Assembly: GCA_033439265.1 (NCBI GenBank)
Contig: JAVTVX010000020.1
Coordinates: 16,076,001-16,140,000, forward strand
Origin: Dillenia suffruticosa
Taxonomy: Eukaryota > Streptophyta > Magnoliopsida > Dilleniales > Dilleniaceae
Direction of reading: 5' to 3'
DNA: 64,000 nucleotides
Under the pieces are notes generated by a model. That model was not told the origin of the DNA. It saw only the letters and a program-made list of their open reading frames with translations, and did not search any database. Position 1 is the first letter of the stretch; each line of letters opens with the position of its first letter. Positions 23,732 through 34,289 of the stretch are shown here, one piece after another. A program made the position numbers and the translations under genes.

Positions 23732-25470
23732 GACTGAATGTGATTCATTTCCGAAACTTTGCACATCAACAGGACAATACTAAAATTTGAGCAACAACTG
23801 ATTTAATATTTTATGGGCATAGTTTTTGGTTTTGTTTTTATATTTCCCATCCTCTTTTTGTCTCGGCGCTTTCTTGTGAGAAATATCTATGTTAAATCTC
23901 ATCTTTGTCATAAACCAGGTGTCATTTGGGATTGATGCAACATATTTCTTGCAGATGACATTAGGCTTACGAGTGTAGCAATGAGCAAATTTGGTAATGT
24001 TCTTATTGCAAATCTTATAAAAGTGTGCTACTTGAAATGATCTTCCTCCCATGTGTTCAAGGAAATGCTTCCCACCTGCTTGTAACTTGAGCAGTGAAGT
24101 TAACGGTGGCAAAAGCAGAATTCTGCTTCCTGTTCTGTTTTAGCCTTGGGACTCCTTGTAGACACCACAATGCTATATTGCGCTTGGTAATCTCATCATG
24201 TTAACAAACTGTCAATTTGCTGTGGAATGTGGAGACTGCCTTATTCAGTGCCGAATTATCGAATTCAACTTCAAATGTTGGACTTCTTTGGTGTGAGACT
24301 GCCGAATGTGAGTTGTGCTGGAGAAGCTTGAGACTGAGTTGATTGACTGATTAGCATTCAACATGGTTTGAATTGGTAATTCACGAAAGAATGACTATAC
24401 AAGAATGACGATACTGTACATTTAGGAGAAGAAACTAATCTTTAGAATTATGGTCATGTTAACTGCTATTATGGCCATGCTCGTCCTAGGGTTCAGGGTT
24501 TTCTTTCATAATCTTGGAACGGATCCTTACAAATCTTTGTTTATTTGGCTGCATTTATTCAGCGTGTGAAAGTTTGGTGAAGACGGGAGGGTGAATCCTT
24601 TGATTCAAAGGGAGATATAGACGTAGACATTTCCAACAAAGAGAGAGATAATCTAAATCTCAATGAATCAAGTGTCCAATAGAGACAATTTAAAACCGCA
24701 GCCGAACGGCAAGAAAGATCATCGAAGACAGAAGCAACCTCATGCTTATGTAACTTGATTGGTGTGGTCGAAGCAACATGAAACAAAACTGTGAGAGGGA
24801 AGACGACTACTAGAATGGAGAGAGGAGAAGATGATGACACACTCTAAGCTGGTTTTACTATCATCCGACTTTGGGAAGGAGGCATGTGGACTACAAATGG
24901 GAGAGCACAAGAATACGGATAATGGAGCATGATGAAGTTACCAATGATGGAACTTTGCCGGCAGATTGGTCGGAGGTGCTGAGATAGCTGGTTGTCTTAC
25001 TCTGTTGATTGTATGAGATGAAGAGGTTGAGCAAAATTGGTAATTGTGACCAGTCCAATGTTAAGCAAGGTGAGATGAAGATGCTGGACTACCCTATTGA
25101 GAGAAATTAATTAAAAGAAAGAAAAGAAGAAGAAAATTGAGTATTGCTGGACTAGATGCGAGACCCAAGAGATCAAGGAAAGGAGCAAGACAAGACCAGC
25201 TCTGGATTGAAGTTGCTCAAAAACTAAATCAACTTGTACTGATAGCTTGAAAAACTTGAGAGTAGACTTAAGAGAAAATTTTTGTGAATTATTTGAGTGA
25301 TTAGCACTCGAAGACCAATTTATATACTCCAAGGAATGAAAAAAAAAAAAAAATCTCTAGACCTACGTGCAACCATTTTTTGTGCTATTAGCTCCTAACA
25401 ATTCCAGTGCAACATTAGAGTGATGAAGCCATTTCTAACGGTACCCAAGACAAGGGGAAGAAAAAATCTA
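23732..25470. other. downstream region of eIF2D, no gene seen
   Basis: The first few hundred bases should hold the eIF2D 3' untranslated region, but no polyadenylation signal stands out. Open frames here are short and lack motifs. The last 100 bases before 25471 (ATTAG...CCTAAC...AACATTAGAGTG, then a purine-rich run) resemble the end of the internal region in front of the 3' LTRs of Tat elements A and C. Debris of another Tat copy may therefore precede the LTR at 25471. Confidence 0.5.
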
Positions 25471-26259
25471 TGAATCTAATCGTACAGGATCCAATAGTCC
25501 ATTGCTATAAAGTCCATAAACCAAGCCCATAGTCATAAAGTCCATAGACCACCAAGGAACTTTCTCAATTAACACAAAAAACGAATGAACATACTCTCGG
25601 TCGAATGCTCATTCGATCAAATACCCTCTTAGCTAGACTTCTTGCCCACCCCTTGATTGAACTCTTTCGGCCATTATCAAATAGTCTCCCAATGGATAAC
25701 GCTTCTGCCAAGTAAAGTAAGATAATAGTCACTTAAGATTTGAATCTTCTCTATTCTTGAGAGTAATCTCTCCTGATAAGGAAAAAAATCTCCATGATCA
25801 CTTTTGATAAGATAAGAAATTTTCATGAAAACTTGAACTTCTTTTAATTTATAAGACCCTAAATTCCTAAAGATATTTGACAACAGTCCCTGCAATCTCA
25901 GATGATCCCCAACGATTTCTCTATAAGAAAATTAGAGTTTCTACATGCTCAAACAAGAGACTTACTATGCATGCACGTACTATATATGCTGAGCATAGGC
26001 AACCTATGCAAGATACGCAATATACTTAACTTTACACTCATCACACTGAGGTAACATGGGGCTATAATTCAAGCTCTTTCGGTCTCTCATTTCCTCATTG
26101 CTTTTTTTGACTTGAGTGTCAGAATTTTCTTTGTTAGAGCCATCTCTCGTAGGTTTTTATAGGTTTCCCATTCAAGAAAATCTAGTGGACATATTGATAT
26201 AGGATCCCCGCTCGAGTCAGCAGATCAATTTATCTATAGAGTTAAAATCGACTTCAACA
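25471..26259 (+). repeat. 5' LTR of element A
   Basis: It is similar over its length to 40913-41689 (for example CATAAAGTCCATAAACCAAGC, GTCAGTAGATCAATTTA and CGAnTTCAACA in corresponding places). It ends TTCAACA and is followed directly by AATTGGCGCCATCTGTGGGAA. The start TGAATC is set by alignment to the right LTR and is uncertain by some tens of bases. Confidence 0.85.
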
Positions 26260-26280
26260 AATTGGCGCCATCTGTGGGAA
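26260..26280 (+). other. primer-binding site of element A
   Basis: AATTGGCGCCATCTGTGGGA directly follows the LTR, as in many plant Tat-lineage elements. Element C carries the equivalent on the minus strand in mutated form (AATTCGCACCATCCGTGGGA). I do not assign the tRNA with certainty. Confidence 0.7.
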
Positions 26281-26343
26281 ATGACTGACTGACTAGCTAA
26301 GGAAATCTTGCACCTTGTTCCAATCTCTTTCTCTCATATTCCC

Positions 26344-26742
26344 ATGCCACCGAAAAGGAGCAAAGGTGATGCCCTTAAGGCCCTGCCATCGATGGCTTTA
26401 GTTTGCCTAGGGGAAACTTTTCTAACACAGCAGCTTCAAATTGTACCCTCGGAAATGCTAGCAATCCAAAAAATGGGAACTCTTGCTTTTAGAGAGGTCC
26501 TCACCGCATATTCCAAGGAAGGACAAAAGAGAAGAAGACTGATGATTGGTTTCAACGGTGATGATCTACCCGAAAACAACCTAGACTGACATGATCCACC
26601 GGTTATTACCACAAATATAGGTTAGTACGTAGTAAGAACAGTTTTCGTCAACTAAGGGACGAGTTGTGACATCCTCTATTGGGATGCCTTTTAGCGAATG
26701 GGTTTCAACTAGGCATATCGGGACTTTGCCGAGGCTCTCCGA
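26344..26742 (+). pseudogene. element A gag N-terminus fused to the protease domain
   Basis: The start ATGCCACCGAAAAGGAGC is equivalent to the start of element C gag. After some 60 residues the sequence passes straight into protease-like sequence (FNGDDLPENNLD, then PPVITTNI, then a G-T-S-CDILYWDAF motif near the active site). The bulk of gag is therefore deleted. Stops at 26587 and beyond interrupt it. The sequence breaks off at the target duplication TCCGA (26738-26742) and resumes at 35657. Confidence 0.7.
26738..26742. other. target-site duplication of element B, left copy (TCCGA)
   Basis: TCCGA immediately precedes the TGATGTG start of the B LTR. The identical TCCGA follows the other end at 35657-35661. 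Collapsing the two copies restores the protease reading frame of element A across the junction. Confidence 0.85.
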
Positions 26743-27639
26743 TGATGTGCGATTTTGAAATCACAATTTCAAACAAGTATATGCTGGCTGAATATCATGC
26801 ATAATGATAAGATCAAATATCGTTCTCATGAAAATATTTTATATTACTAGGTATAAATTACTTTAATCTAAATTAAACAGATCGAATAAGATTTTGAAAA
26901 TATTAAAGAAAACCAAAATCAGAATATAAAAACCCTAGTCGATAAAAAACCTGATTTAAACTCTAAAATATTGATTTTATCTATTTTTAACCTCTTACAC
27001 GATTGAATCTTTTCAATCCTTGTTCATTGACTAATGAGTTCTTGTTGTGGCAAATTTTCTTAATTATATTCACCCAATAGTCATGCAATAAATTCCTAAT
27101 TTGATTAACCAAAACCTAATGATAATACAATTTTGATTAAATCGAATCACATTAAATTATATGGACAATCTATAATTTAGAGTTTCTCCTAAATCTCTAC
27201 ATATAAAATTAATCCAATGGTCATATTTATAATCTCATGTGAATTTTATTGTTACAGACTAATATTATGCAATTATATGGGTCATGCATATACTCAATCT
27301 CAAATCATGCAAAATGTAGATTTAAACGTTTCGAAATATTATGTTCAACATTAAAATCTCATCTAACAATAATTATACTAATAAAATTTAAAAGAAAGAA
27401 TTAAATCAAATCATACTATTAATTAAAAAATAGAATCCATTGAGTTTTAAGAATAAATTAATTAGCTAGACATTGAAAAGAAAAAATAAAATAAAATAAA
27501 AATTATTACAACCCTTTTGTACATGATAAAGGAGATCAAAGTTCGGGGTATGGAGGCAGCTACTAGGATTTGTAAAATAGTGGAGGGAGCAATGGAATAA
27601 GGGGGAGGCATGAATGATGCTGCTGTTCACCTTAGTGCT
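26743..27639 (-). repeat. element B LTR copy 1, truncated
   Basis: It starts TGATGTGCGATTTTG and runs parallel to copies 2 and 3 until GGAG...CTTAGTGCT. There it is cut by the start of copy 2 (TGATCTGTGATTTT). Only about the first 900 bases of an LTR of roughly 1.45 kb remain. Confidence 0.85.
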
Positions 27640-28615
27640 TGATCTGTGATTTTAAAACCACAAATTTGGACAAATATACCCTAATTGAATGTTATGTATA
27701 GAGATAAAATCAAGTATTATTCCGATGAAAATATTTTATACGACCAAATATGAATAAATATAATCTAACTTGGATAAATCAAATCAAAATTATGATGATA
27801 TCGAAAATAAAACTAAAATTAGTATATGAAAATCCTAGTGATAAAAAACCCTAATATGATAAAAACTTTAAGATATCGATTTCATCTATTTCAATTTCTT
27901 ACATAGTAGAATCTTTTTAAATTCTTAATTTTATTTGCTAATGAGTTATTAATGATGATAATAGATTTTTTTAAATTAGATTCACTCAATGGTCATGCAA
28001 TAAATCTCTAATTCGACTAATCAAAACTCAATGGTCAGTAATTTTGATTTAATTGAACCGTATTAAATTCTATGGATAATCTATAATTTTATTATTTTTC
28101 TTAAATTTCTATATATGAAATTAATCTAATAGTCATACTCATAATCTTATATGAAATTTATTGTTTGAACTAATCTTATATAATTATATGGGTCATGCAT
28201 ACATTTTATCTCAAATCATACAAAATGCAAGCCTAAATATTTTGAAAAATTAAAGTTCAACAATAAAATCTCTATCCGACAATAATTATGTCAATAAAAC
28301 TAGGAAAAAAATTAAATCAAGCCATATAATTAATCAAAAATAGAATTCACCGAGTCCTAAAAATAAGAAAATTAGCTAGTCATTGAAAATAAAAAAGAAA
28401 ACAAAATAGAAGTTGTTACAACCCTTTTGCACGTGACGAAGGAGATCCAAATCCGAGGTAACGGAGGCAGTTGCTAGGGTTTGTAAAATTATGGAGGAGG
28501 TAATGGAGCTATGAATGAATGATAAGAGGCGTCCTTCATTGCCCGTGACTACCTTAACAATGTTATATATATATGACCAAAAACTCTAGAAGGATTTGAA
28601 AACTTGAAGATTTTG

Positions 28616-30232
28616 CACTACAAAAAAACATGGATTTTGCGACGGACCTTTGCGACAAACATTTTTTATTACTATTTTGCGACAAATTTGGCGACGAAAA
28701 TAAATTTCATAACCATTTTCCAACGATATTAGCAACGAAAAAAACTTCATAGCTAACTTAGCGACGAAATCATTCTTCGTCGCTGAATTTTGCGACGAAA
28801 ATGAATTTCGTCGCTGAATTTGCGACGAAAACGAATTTCGTCGCAGATTTCAGCGACAAAAACGAATTTCGTCGGGCATTTCAGCAACGAGAAGATATTT
28901 CGTCGTTGAAATTGGCGACGAACAGATGTTTCGTCGCTGAAATCAGCGACGACATTAGTTTTCGTCGCAACATCTGCGACAGAACACTTTTTCGTCGCAA
29001 ATTCAGCGACGAAGAATGACTTCGTCGCAAATTTCAGCGATGAAAACGAGTTTCGTCGCTGATTTTAGCGACGCAAAGTATTCGTCGTAGATTTCAGCCA
29101 CGAATAAGTTGTTCGTTGCTAAAATCAGCGATGCGCAGAGATTTCGTCGCTGAAATCGCAACGAAAAGACATTTTTGTTGCAGATTCAGCTACGAACAAA
29201 TGTTTCATCACAGAGTCAGCGATATTCTGTAACTTATTTAGTACTGTTTAATATTATTTCATGACGATGGTAGTGTTTTTATAATTATTATTTTATTCAT
29301 ACTATTAGATGGTCAGTTATTTGAATGAGTAGATACTGCATAAATTTCGTATTTTTGGCTGTTTGATGGTATCCTGGATGATTTGTTGATGATGATGTTG
29401 GTGGTTTAGTTCATAAACTGGTTGGTTGAGACTATCAGGGAGGAATATGATATATATGGAAATTTGGTGCAAATATTAAACAAATTAAATTTTTTTGTCG
29501 CAAATTTTCTACATTCGTCGCTAAATTCGTCGCTGATTTTGACATTCGTTGCAAAATTTGTTGCTGAATTTTTAAGATTTCGTTGCAAAATTCGTCGCAA
29601 AAGTTGTCGCCGATTTTGTCGCAGAATTGCGACAAATTATATCACAAATAAATTTTGTCGCAAATTGCGACGAAAATAATTTCGTCGCAGATTTTGTTGC
29701 AAATATTAGCAACAAAAAAACTATTGTTGGAAATTTACAACGACAAAATTTGTCGCTAATTTGTGACAAAAAATATTCATCGTTGTGTTGGTCACAAAAT
29801 TGCAACAAAAAATTTTTTGATACTAATTTATCCTACGAATTTCCGACAGAGAATTTTGAAACATACTATTTCGTCACAAAATTGGTCAGAAAATTGCAAC
29901 AAAAAAATATTGGTTGCTAATTTGTGCAACAATTTTTGCAACAAATATTTTATTGTTGGAAATTTTTCCGACGAAATTTTTCATCGCAAATTTTGTCGAA
30001 AAATTGCAACTAAAAAGTTTTGGTTGCTAATGTTTGCGACGAATTTTACGGCTAACTATAATCTGTCGCTAATTGGCGACAAATATCATATTTTTTGTCG
30101 CAAAATTTTGCGACGAGTTATTAGCGACAAATTCTGTTTTGTCGAAAAATTGGTCGCTAAATAATTTAGCGACGAATATTTCTTAAATTTTCGTCGAAAA
30201 ATTTGTGGCTAAATACAAGTTTTTTTGTAGTG
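28616..30232. mobile_element. non-autonomous CACTA (En/Spm-like) transposon, 1617 bp
   Basis: The terminal inverted repeats are CACTACAAAAAAAC at the left end and its exact reverse complement GTTTTTTTGTAGTG at the right end, apart from the junction base after 14. The element is flanked by a 3-bp duplication TTG (28613-28615 and 30233-30235), the size expected for CACTA transposition. The homologous LTR copy 3 lacks it, giving an empty site. The inside is built from TTCGTCGC/GCGACGAA motifs in both orientations. No transposase is encoded, and the open frames here are products of the repeats. Confidence 0.93.
28776..29205. repeat. 30-31 bp tandem repeat with palindromic units, about 14 copies
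   Basis: TTCGTCG (or one-base variants) recurs at 28776, 28807, 28837, 28868, 28899, 28930, 28961, 28991, 29021, 29052, 29081, 29112, 29143 and 29174, so the spacing is 29-31. Most units read TTCGTCGCTGAAATCAGCGACGA plus a variable spacer of several bases, so each can fold into a hairpin. This is the left subterminal region of the CACTA element. The right half (29480-30180) has the same motif less regularly. Confidence 0.93.
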
Positions 30233-30737
30233 TTGGAAACTTGGTATTTGATTTTTATTTGGAAACTTAGTGTTTTTGAGATAATAAAAATCTCTAACTT
30301 TTCCCAAAACTTAGAAACTCCCTTTTTACTTTGATTCTAGAATTTTTTTTAAAATTTTTTGCAATTTAATTTCCAAATTTTCAACATTTAGTTTCCTTTT
30401 TCAGCATCAACTCCTTTTCCAACGTGCAGTAATTTCAGCTCAATTTTCAAATATGCATGCCTTAATTAGCCTTTGACGTCTTCATAAGATTTGTAAAGGT
30501 CGAAGTTTTCTTTCCAACACCACAAGAATCACTTCAATCGAATATCAAAACAGAAAATTATGCCCAAAATGATTACAATTGTTTGTGCAGTCCAACATTT
30601 AAAAATTAGGCCAAATGTTTCCTAAATCAAAATTCATGATATTAATCAATGTAAAATTATAAAATATGGTTTAAAATAGTTCTTATAAACAAATACTAAA
30701 AAAATTATAATTTAAACGTATAAAAATATTATTATCA

Positions 30738-32735
30738 AATACTTCCATACTTGAATTTTTGCTTGTTCTCAAACAAGAACAAAAACACAAATAATTTCAT
30801 TTTTTTTCTTTCCTTTCCAAAACCAAGTCAATTTCTCAAGATCCTAACCATGCATATGATAAATTCAAATCGGAATTGCAATCAAGACAACCAATATTTC
30901 GTAGTATTTAGTACACAAAAAAAGTATTGTATTTCCTATAATCTCATCGAAATCAAGAATAATACAATATTCAAACGTTCTCACAATGGATTCACTCAAT
31001 AGAATAAAGGAAAATACTATTCAACTACTCAGTGCACTCAATTTTATGTAAGATTATGTGTATTACTCAAATCATTACGATGAAATGACATTATCATGAC
31101 TTGCAAATATGTTAAATCTCCACTACTCAAATATGAAATCTATACACCAATCAAAAAGTTTTTATTTGATTGTAATGGGGATATGGTAAAGGGTAGGATA
31201 ATAGATAAAAATGTTGGATGAAAATAATTTACTAAAAATACTCAACTATCAAGACCTTGACATTTTTTATATCAAGATAAATAAAGTATTAACTTCCAAT
31301 AATTCATAATATCAAAATATGTAAATCACTACAATTTCAACTATGTAATGCACCACTCCTCCGAAACAAAAAATATGAAATGGAATTTCACTATAAGAGT
31401 GAACAAGAATGAAAAATGGTTTTCCTCAACTTTTTTCTTTTTTCATTTTTTTTACCAGCACTTTTTTTTTTTTAATTTTTTTCTTCTTGTTTTTTTTTTC
31501 ATTTTTCATTTTTTTTCCGGTAACTTAACATGATAATGCCTAAAAATACAATACCATAGTATCAACTATAAGTATATTAGTGAATTTGGGTTCAAAGTCT
31601 GGAGCTAGAAAAAATGGGTTATGGGGTAAAACTATATGGATAATTCAAGAAAGAAGAGGTTTAGAATCAAATGGATTCAATAGAGGATATAAAATATTGG
31701 GGATAATATTTTACGAAAACCAAAAGTATGTAAATTTAGGTGTCTTAATCATTTTAATGTATGAAAATAAAAAATGTGGTCTTAAAATGTAAAACAAAGC
31801 AATTTCTAATATATTCATTCCATGTGTGATATATGTTCAAGAAGAAAAGTGACAGCACTACGAATTGCTCTTTAAGACTCAATTTCTTATTTAGGTAATT
31901 TTTTTGCATCAAATCTTGCATGTCTATCTTCATATCAATCATAAAGAGATAAATTGATAATCATGTGCCTAATAACCACTGATACTAATCATCCTTCATA
32001 CAACTAATTCAAAACTAGTAACATACAAAGACCAAAATAGTCGAGAAAATTTTATTGGTATAGAAGAAAAAAATTTAGCAAAACTTTTGAGAACCAAACA
32101 AAAATTCAGCATTTATTTATTTTTTTTTAAAAAATCAACCTATCTATGTATATGCTCCTTCACACTTAAACTAAGTATTGTCCGCAATGTGCAAAATAAA
32201 TAAAATAAAAGTAAACAGAATAGAGAACTCCCCTGAAACTTGCAATTTTCTCTTTAGCAACGATTGCCTTCCTCTCATGCGAAGGGATTCTTATTCACCT
32301 ATAAAATATTATCAAAACTTAAATTTAAATTAAATTAATACAAACAAATATTAGAGAAAATCATAAAAATATTGGGTTGCCTCCCAATAAACACTTTTAT
32401 TTATTGTCTTTGGTCAGACATAATTTTCTTATTTCATCTTGACTCATAGATTGGTCCGGTCTATCTAAACTTTAACTCGAGTGGTATAAATTTCAATCTT
32501 GACTCGAATTAATGAACTTTTTAGCGTAACATGGACTGTTGTGATTTGTGACTTTCCTTGACACCCAAATATTCTTGCAACCTCTTATATCTTGTTGGCA
32601 AAGTACCTAGATCTGCATCTAAAACAACATATGCATCAACATGTTCATTATTTAGAAAGTCATGATTTACATGCAACGAATTAATCATACAATTTTTAAT
32701 AAGATCACTCGAGTAAAAGACATTAAGTTTATGAT
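30738..32735. other. element B 3' non-coding region, pol missing
   Basis: This AT-rich stretch has no polymerase, RNase H or integrase motifs on either strand. It includes a T-rich run on the plus strand at about 31425-31520 and the TTGGGAGGCAACCCAAT-like sequence near 32370-32395 (minus). Short open frames here carry no motif. Confidence 0.6.
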
Positions 32736-32739
32736 TATG

Positions 32740-32960
32740 TTAAGCAATTCTATCAATACAATCCACTCTAAGAACATCTTGTTTATCAAAATTTCTCATG
32801 AATTGAAAATATTAAACTCAATTTTTTCCTTATTCATTCTCAAAATCAACTCCCACAAGAAATATCAATCAGTGCTCATGTAATGGCAATGAAATGTTGG
32901 CCAAGAATCAAAGAAGTGCCCTCATCAACATCCATATTCAAGACAACAAAATCTATAGGA
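32740..32960 (-). pseudogene. element B protease-like segment
   Basis: The minus strand reads IDFVVLNMDVDEGTSLILGQ with HF and ALIDI following. This matches the Athila protease block 'DFVVLDMEED...ILGRPFL...ALIDV'. It lies directly after gag and has at least one stop. Confidence 0.7.
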
Positions 32961-32983
32961 AATATCGGCCAATCGTTTGATTG

Positions 32984-34206
32984 TTAACTCCCATGATGCT
33001 TTGTTTTTCCTTTGTTGTGGCTGCGGATTTGAGTTAAATCCTGGTAGATTATTTGGTCTTTGTGGTGCCCTATGACTCCATGAAAAATTGGAATGGTTTC
33101 TCTGGCTAGGATTGTATATATTTGAGTATGGGTTGTTCTGAGATCTACCAAAGTTAAAAACATGGTTTGCTTGCTATACCTACGAATACTCAGAAGACAT
33201 TTGAATAGATTTAGCACATGAGTCACAATGCAAAACTTGATTATAACAACATTAAGTTGATTAGTTTTCATGATATTAATCAATCAATCAATTTTTGCAC
33301 TAAGCATAATAAAATTATCAACTTCATACACACCAGCTTTCTGGTTGGAGATCTCATGCTAATTAGACCAATCATATTGATTAGAAATTATATCATCAAG
33401 TAATGCACATGCCTCATTATATGACTTACTCGTGAATGCACCTCCAGCTGCAGCGTCAATGGTAATTTTAACAAAATGAAATAGATTGCCATAAAACGTT
33501 TACAAGATTAACTAGTCAGGTATACCATGATATGAGTATTTTTTAATCAAAATTTTAAAATATTCTCAAATACTATATAAAGATTCACTATCAAATTGTC
33601 TAAAACTAATAATATTATTATGTAATTTAAAAGTTTTATTAGGTGAAAAATACTTAACTAAAAATGTTTGATAGGTTTTCCCAATTTGTAAAATGATTGG
33701 TAGGGCATAATGTGACAACCCGCTATCCAGACGTCGCACCTCCTATCAAAAGGAGATAAACAATCAAATGCGGAAGCAATCAACCTAATTAAAATGTGAC
33801 GTCTAGACTCACGATAGTCGCACTTCCCGTGTGTGATAATACGGAATGTGATTTATATTAAAAGAAAATAAATTGTTTGCTCTTTCCAAATAAAATCACG
33901 GCTTACAAATAAGTTAAGTCATACTTTTGCCTTTCCCCTAAGAGAGAAAGGGAATGGTCGTAATCTTATGGTATCAGGGTTTATTCTATTCAGTTTGATG
34001 GTATCGAAAATCTCCAAAAAATTCTTTAGATGATTGTTGAGGTCTTCAAAAGTCTCTCCTCTGAACTGATCATCTTGCACCATGCCAATGAGGTTTGGTT
34101 TAAGCTCAAAGTTATTTGCTTCGACAGATGGTCGTGCAATGCTAGTTTGCACATCTTGGAGTCTAGGTATTGAAAACTCTCTCATAGCTCTATTTTCTTG
34201 AGCCAT
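32984..34206 (-). pseudogene. element B gag, Athila type, split by an insertion
   Basis: The start is MAQENRAMREFSIP at 34206. The N-terminal part (34206-33919) carries ANNFELKPNLIGMVQDDQFRG and ending IRLRPFPFSLRGKAKV, the hallmark of Athila Gag. After the 33710-33919 insertion the same frame resumes (NHFTNWENLSNIFLVKYFSP, then SFRQFDSESLYSIWEYFK). The C-terminal part includes NPYSNIYNPSQRNHSNFSW (about 33030-33150), the typical Athila tail. At least two stops are present around 33520 and 33490. Gag of this family packages retrotransposon RNA. Confidence 0.85.
33710..33919. mobile_element. about 210-bp insertion in element B gag, unclassified
   Basis: It begins TGTGACAACCCG and is flanked by CATA at 33706-33709 and 33920-33923. 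Collapsing the two CATA copies restores the gag frame across the site, so this is a clean insertion. About 85 bases within it match the minus strand of 56560-56650 at roughly 80%, as does the TGTGAC start. The end (TTAAGT) is not the TG...CA expected of an LTR. It may be a shortened member of an LTR family or an unclassified small element. Confidence 0.7.
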
Positions 34207-34289
34207 TACTTCTTTATATTCCTCACGTTCTCAACACTCTTTAATCTCAATATAAATCTTGTACAGATACAAAAATAGTACAAAATTAG

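Larger units (their letters stand above)
27640..30737 (-). repeat. element B LTR copy 2, interrupted by a CACTA element
   Basis: It starts TGATCTGTG and ends ATTATTATCA at 30737, a TGAT...ATCA terminal inverted repeat. Removing the 1617-bp CACTA element and one TTG leaves about 1.48 kb, colinear with copy 3. Confidence 0.85.

Noticed and set aside
24559..24840. 93-residue minus-strand ORF downstream of eIF2D with a hydrophobic start
   Set aside because: The signal-like leucine-rich start is suggestive, but no known motif follows, the second half is Ser-rich, and there is no supporting context.
28776..29205. CRISPR-like regular spacing
   Set aside because: The genome is eukaryotic, units are nearly contiguous palindromes with only several-base spacers, and the array lies inside a transposon.
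28801..30164. Several ORFs on both strands with NFVAEF/DKFC-like repeats
   Set aside because: They are translations of the TTCGTCGC repeats of the CACTA element; no conserved domain.
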